Source: Microcoleus sp. FACHB-672 (lineage in GTDB: Bacteria > Cyanobacteriota > Cyanobacteriia > Cyanobacteriales > Oscillatoriaceae). From it: a stretch of DNA of 64,000 nucleotides. The notes below the pieces were generated by a model that was not told the origin of the DNA, ran no database searches, and saw only the letters and a list, made by a program, of their open reading frames with translations. The stretch is from the NCBI RefSeq assembly GCF_014695725.1, contig NZ_JACJOU010000006.1:1-64000 (forward strand), given 5' to 3'. Positions 63,227 through 64,000 of this stretch are shown in pieces (the first letter of the stretch is position 1; every line of letters begins with the position of its first letter). The position numbers were made by a program, and so were the translations under genes.

Positions 63227-64000
63227 GTGGCTCAGAGAACTCCCATTCGGTCAATTTTGTCGGCAGTGCCATCAAAACCGGCGTCAGATGAGACGTCAAC
63301 AGAGTCAAGAGCGCACAATCAATCAGCAGGACAATTGCGAAACGTGTCGGAAGAAAAACCACGTCGGGAACGCCGGCGCGATACCCGCAAGCAACGCCGG
63401 CAACAGCCCCAAGAACAGCCACCCCAGGCAAGATCTGGGGGGCAACGCCAGCCCGTAGATAAAGACGTTTATGGGGAATCTGAGCTGTCTAGCCCGGATC
63501 GCGTAAATCCCCGCAACGAACCCCAGTCGGTTTCCCCACTGCCAACTAAACGCCGTGGGGGTGGATCGCCTACTTCTAATTCCCGACAATCTCAGACAGG
63601 AAATCCCGTCCAGCCGGCTTCGCGAACCTCTTTGAATTCTGCACGACGGACGATGGGCGATATCAAGCCATACCGGCCAAGCTCAACAACCCCGCGATCC
63701 CAGAAACGAACCGCGCCGGTGCAGCCCGTCGAGCAGCGCCCGTCCCGTCAAACCCAGATCCCAACCAGCCAGCAGCCCTCAGCCAGCCGGCAACCGGCAA
63801 AACAGCCCCCGCAAAACTCAACGAGTAAAACTAACCAGCCAGCCTCCCAACCGCCTCGCCAGCGAAAGAAGAGTACGCCAAAGAACCAGCCGCGCAAGCA
63901 ATCCACCTCTCCCCTGGTATACGGCACTCGGATGCTGATTTTAGGCGTAGGAATTGGGGTAATTGCCGGAACGCTACTGTCTGTATTCGATCCAGCCAGC
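63227..64000 (+). CDS. Membrane-anchored protein with long disordered N-terminus (partial)
   Basis: From GTG 63227 (AAAGGAG six bases upstream) the frame stays open for 258 codons to the window edge. The first 225 residues are disordered and rich in Gln, Pro, Arg and Ser (for example TNQPASQPPRQRKKSTPKN), then a membrane helix TRMLILGVGIGVIAGTLLSV. This layout, cytoplasmic basic tail then anchor, is seen in cyanobacterial serine hydrolases of the class A beta-lactamase/PBP type, but the catalytic domain lies outside the window, so that name is only a guess. Confidence 0.75.
   Translation, partial: MAQRTPIRSILSAVPSKPASDETSTESRAHNQSAGQLRNVSEEKPRRERRRDTRKQRRQQPQEQPPQARSGGQRQPVDKDVYGESELSSPDRVNPRNEPQSVSPLPTKRRGGGSPTSNSRQSQTGNPVQPASRTSLNSARRTMGDIKPYRPSSTTPRSQKRTAPVQPVEQRPSRQTQIPTSQQPSASRQPAKQPPQNSTSKTNQPASQPPRQRKKSTPKNQPRKQSTSPLVYGTRMLILGVGIGVIAGTLLSVFDPAS

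Overview
The window is a chromosomal segment from a cyanobacterium, most likely a filamentous non-heterocystous type (Microcoleus/Oscillatoria-like; this is inference). The evidence is the gene content: a flavodiiron Flv3/Flv1 pair, the Ftn2/ZipN division protein, KGK, DUF4912 and DUF2256 proteins, multi-PAS histidine kinases, and the typical cyanobacterial heptamer and hairpin repeats between genes. The palindrome GCCGGC (often TGCCGGCA) is scattered through genes and spacers at several copies per kb in many stretches. The classical HIP1 octamer GCGATCGC is rare by comparison.

Layout. 0-5.6 kb: tail of an RTX-like calcium-binding protein, flv3, flv1 and an unknown helical-repeat protein. 6.1-11 kb: a minus-strand iron cluster read from right to left: Tat-exported two-domain multicopper oxidase, HHH/imelysin-like lipoprotein, FTR1 permease, ferritin-like protein, second FTR1 permease. 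11.5-13.9 kb: cbiM-cbiQ-cbiO, an overlapping Co/Ni ECF transporter operon. 14-16.9 kb: a decay zone with an IS982 relic interrupted by a collapsed IS701-family element, a broken IS630 transposase and a caspase/DUF4384-type pseudogene. 17-27 kb: PAS histidine kinase, frameshifted KGK gene, DUF72 protein, a PlsY-like/PEP-utilising fusion, CheR and a NACHT NTPase. 26.6-34.3 kb: a truncated AIM24 gene, an M48 protease, two SH3b paralogues flanking a VanX-like dipeptidase, purB, a PIN/helix-turn-helix toxin-antitoxin pair and a broken alpha/beta hydrolase. 34.4-47.4 kb: a 1493-residue hybrid kinase, an unknown protein, a DUF4912 protein, ftn2, pdhA and a BepA-like protease. 47.6-64 kb: a small membrane protein, a DUF1574/SGNH plus MBOAT pair (polysaccharide O-acetylation), a rhodanese, a membrane protein that shares a module with the DUF1574 protein, mnmD, an HD-GYP response regulator, glmU, isoaspartyl peptidase, DUF2256, a TrmJ-like methyltransferase and the open start of a membrane-anchored protein.

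How genes work together. The iron cluster looks like a bacterial counterpart of the Fet3/Ftr1 design: oxidise, bind, import, store. The SH3b-VanX-SH3b block and glmU point to the cell wall. The DUF1574 and MBOAT genes form an exported acyl-transfer module. I see no CRISPR array, rRNA or tRNA. Start codons were re-chosen where the longest open frame begins with a TTG/GTG and a better internal ATG exists.
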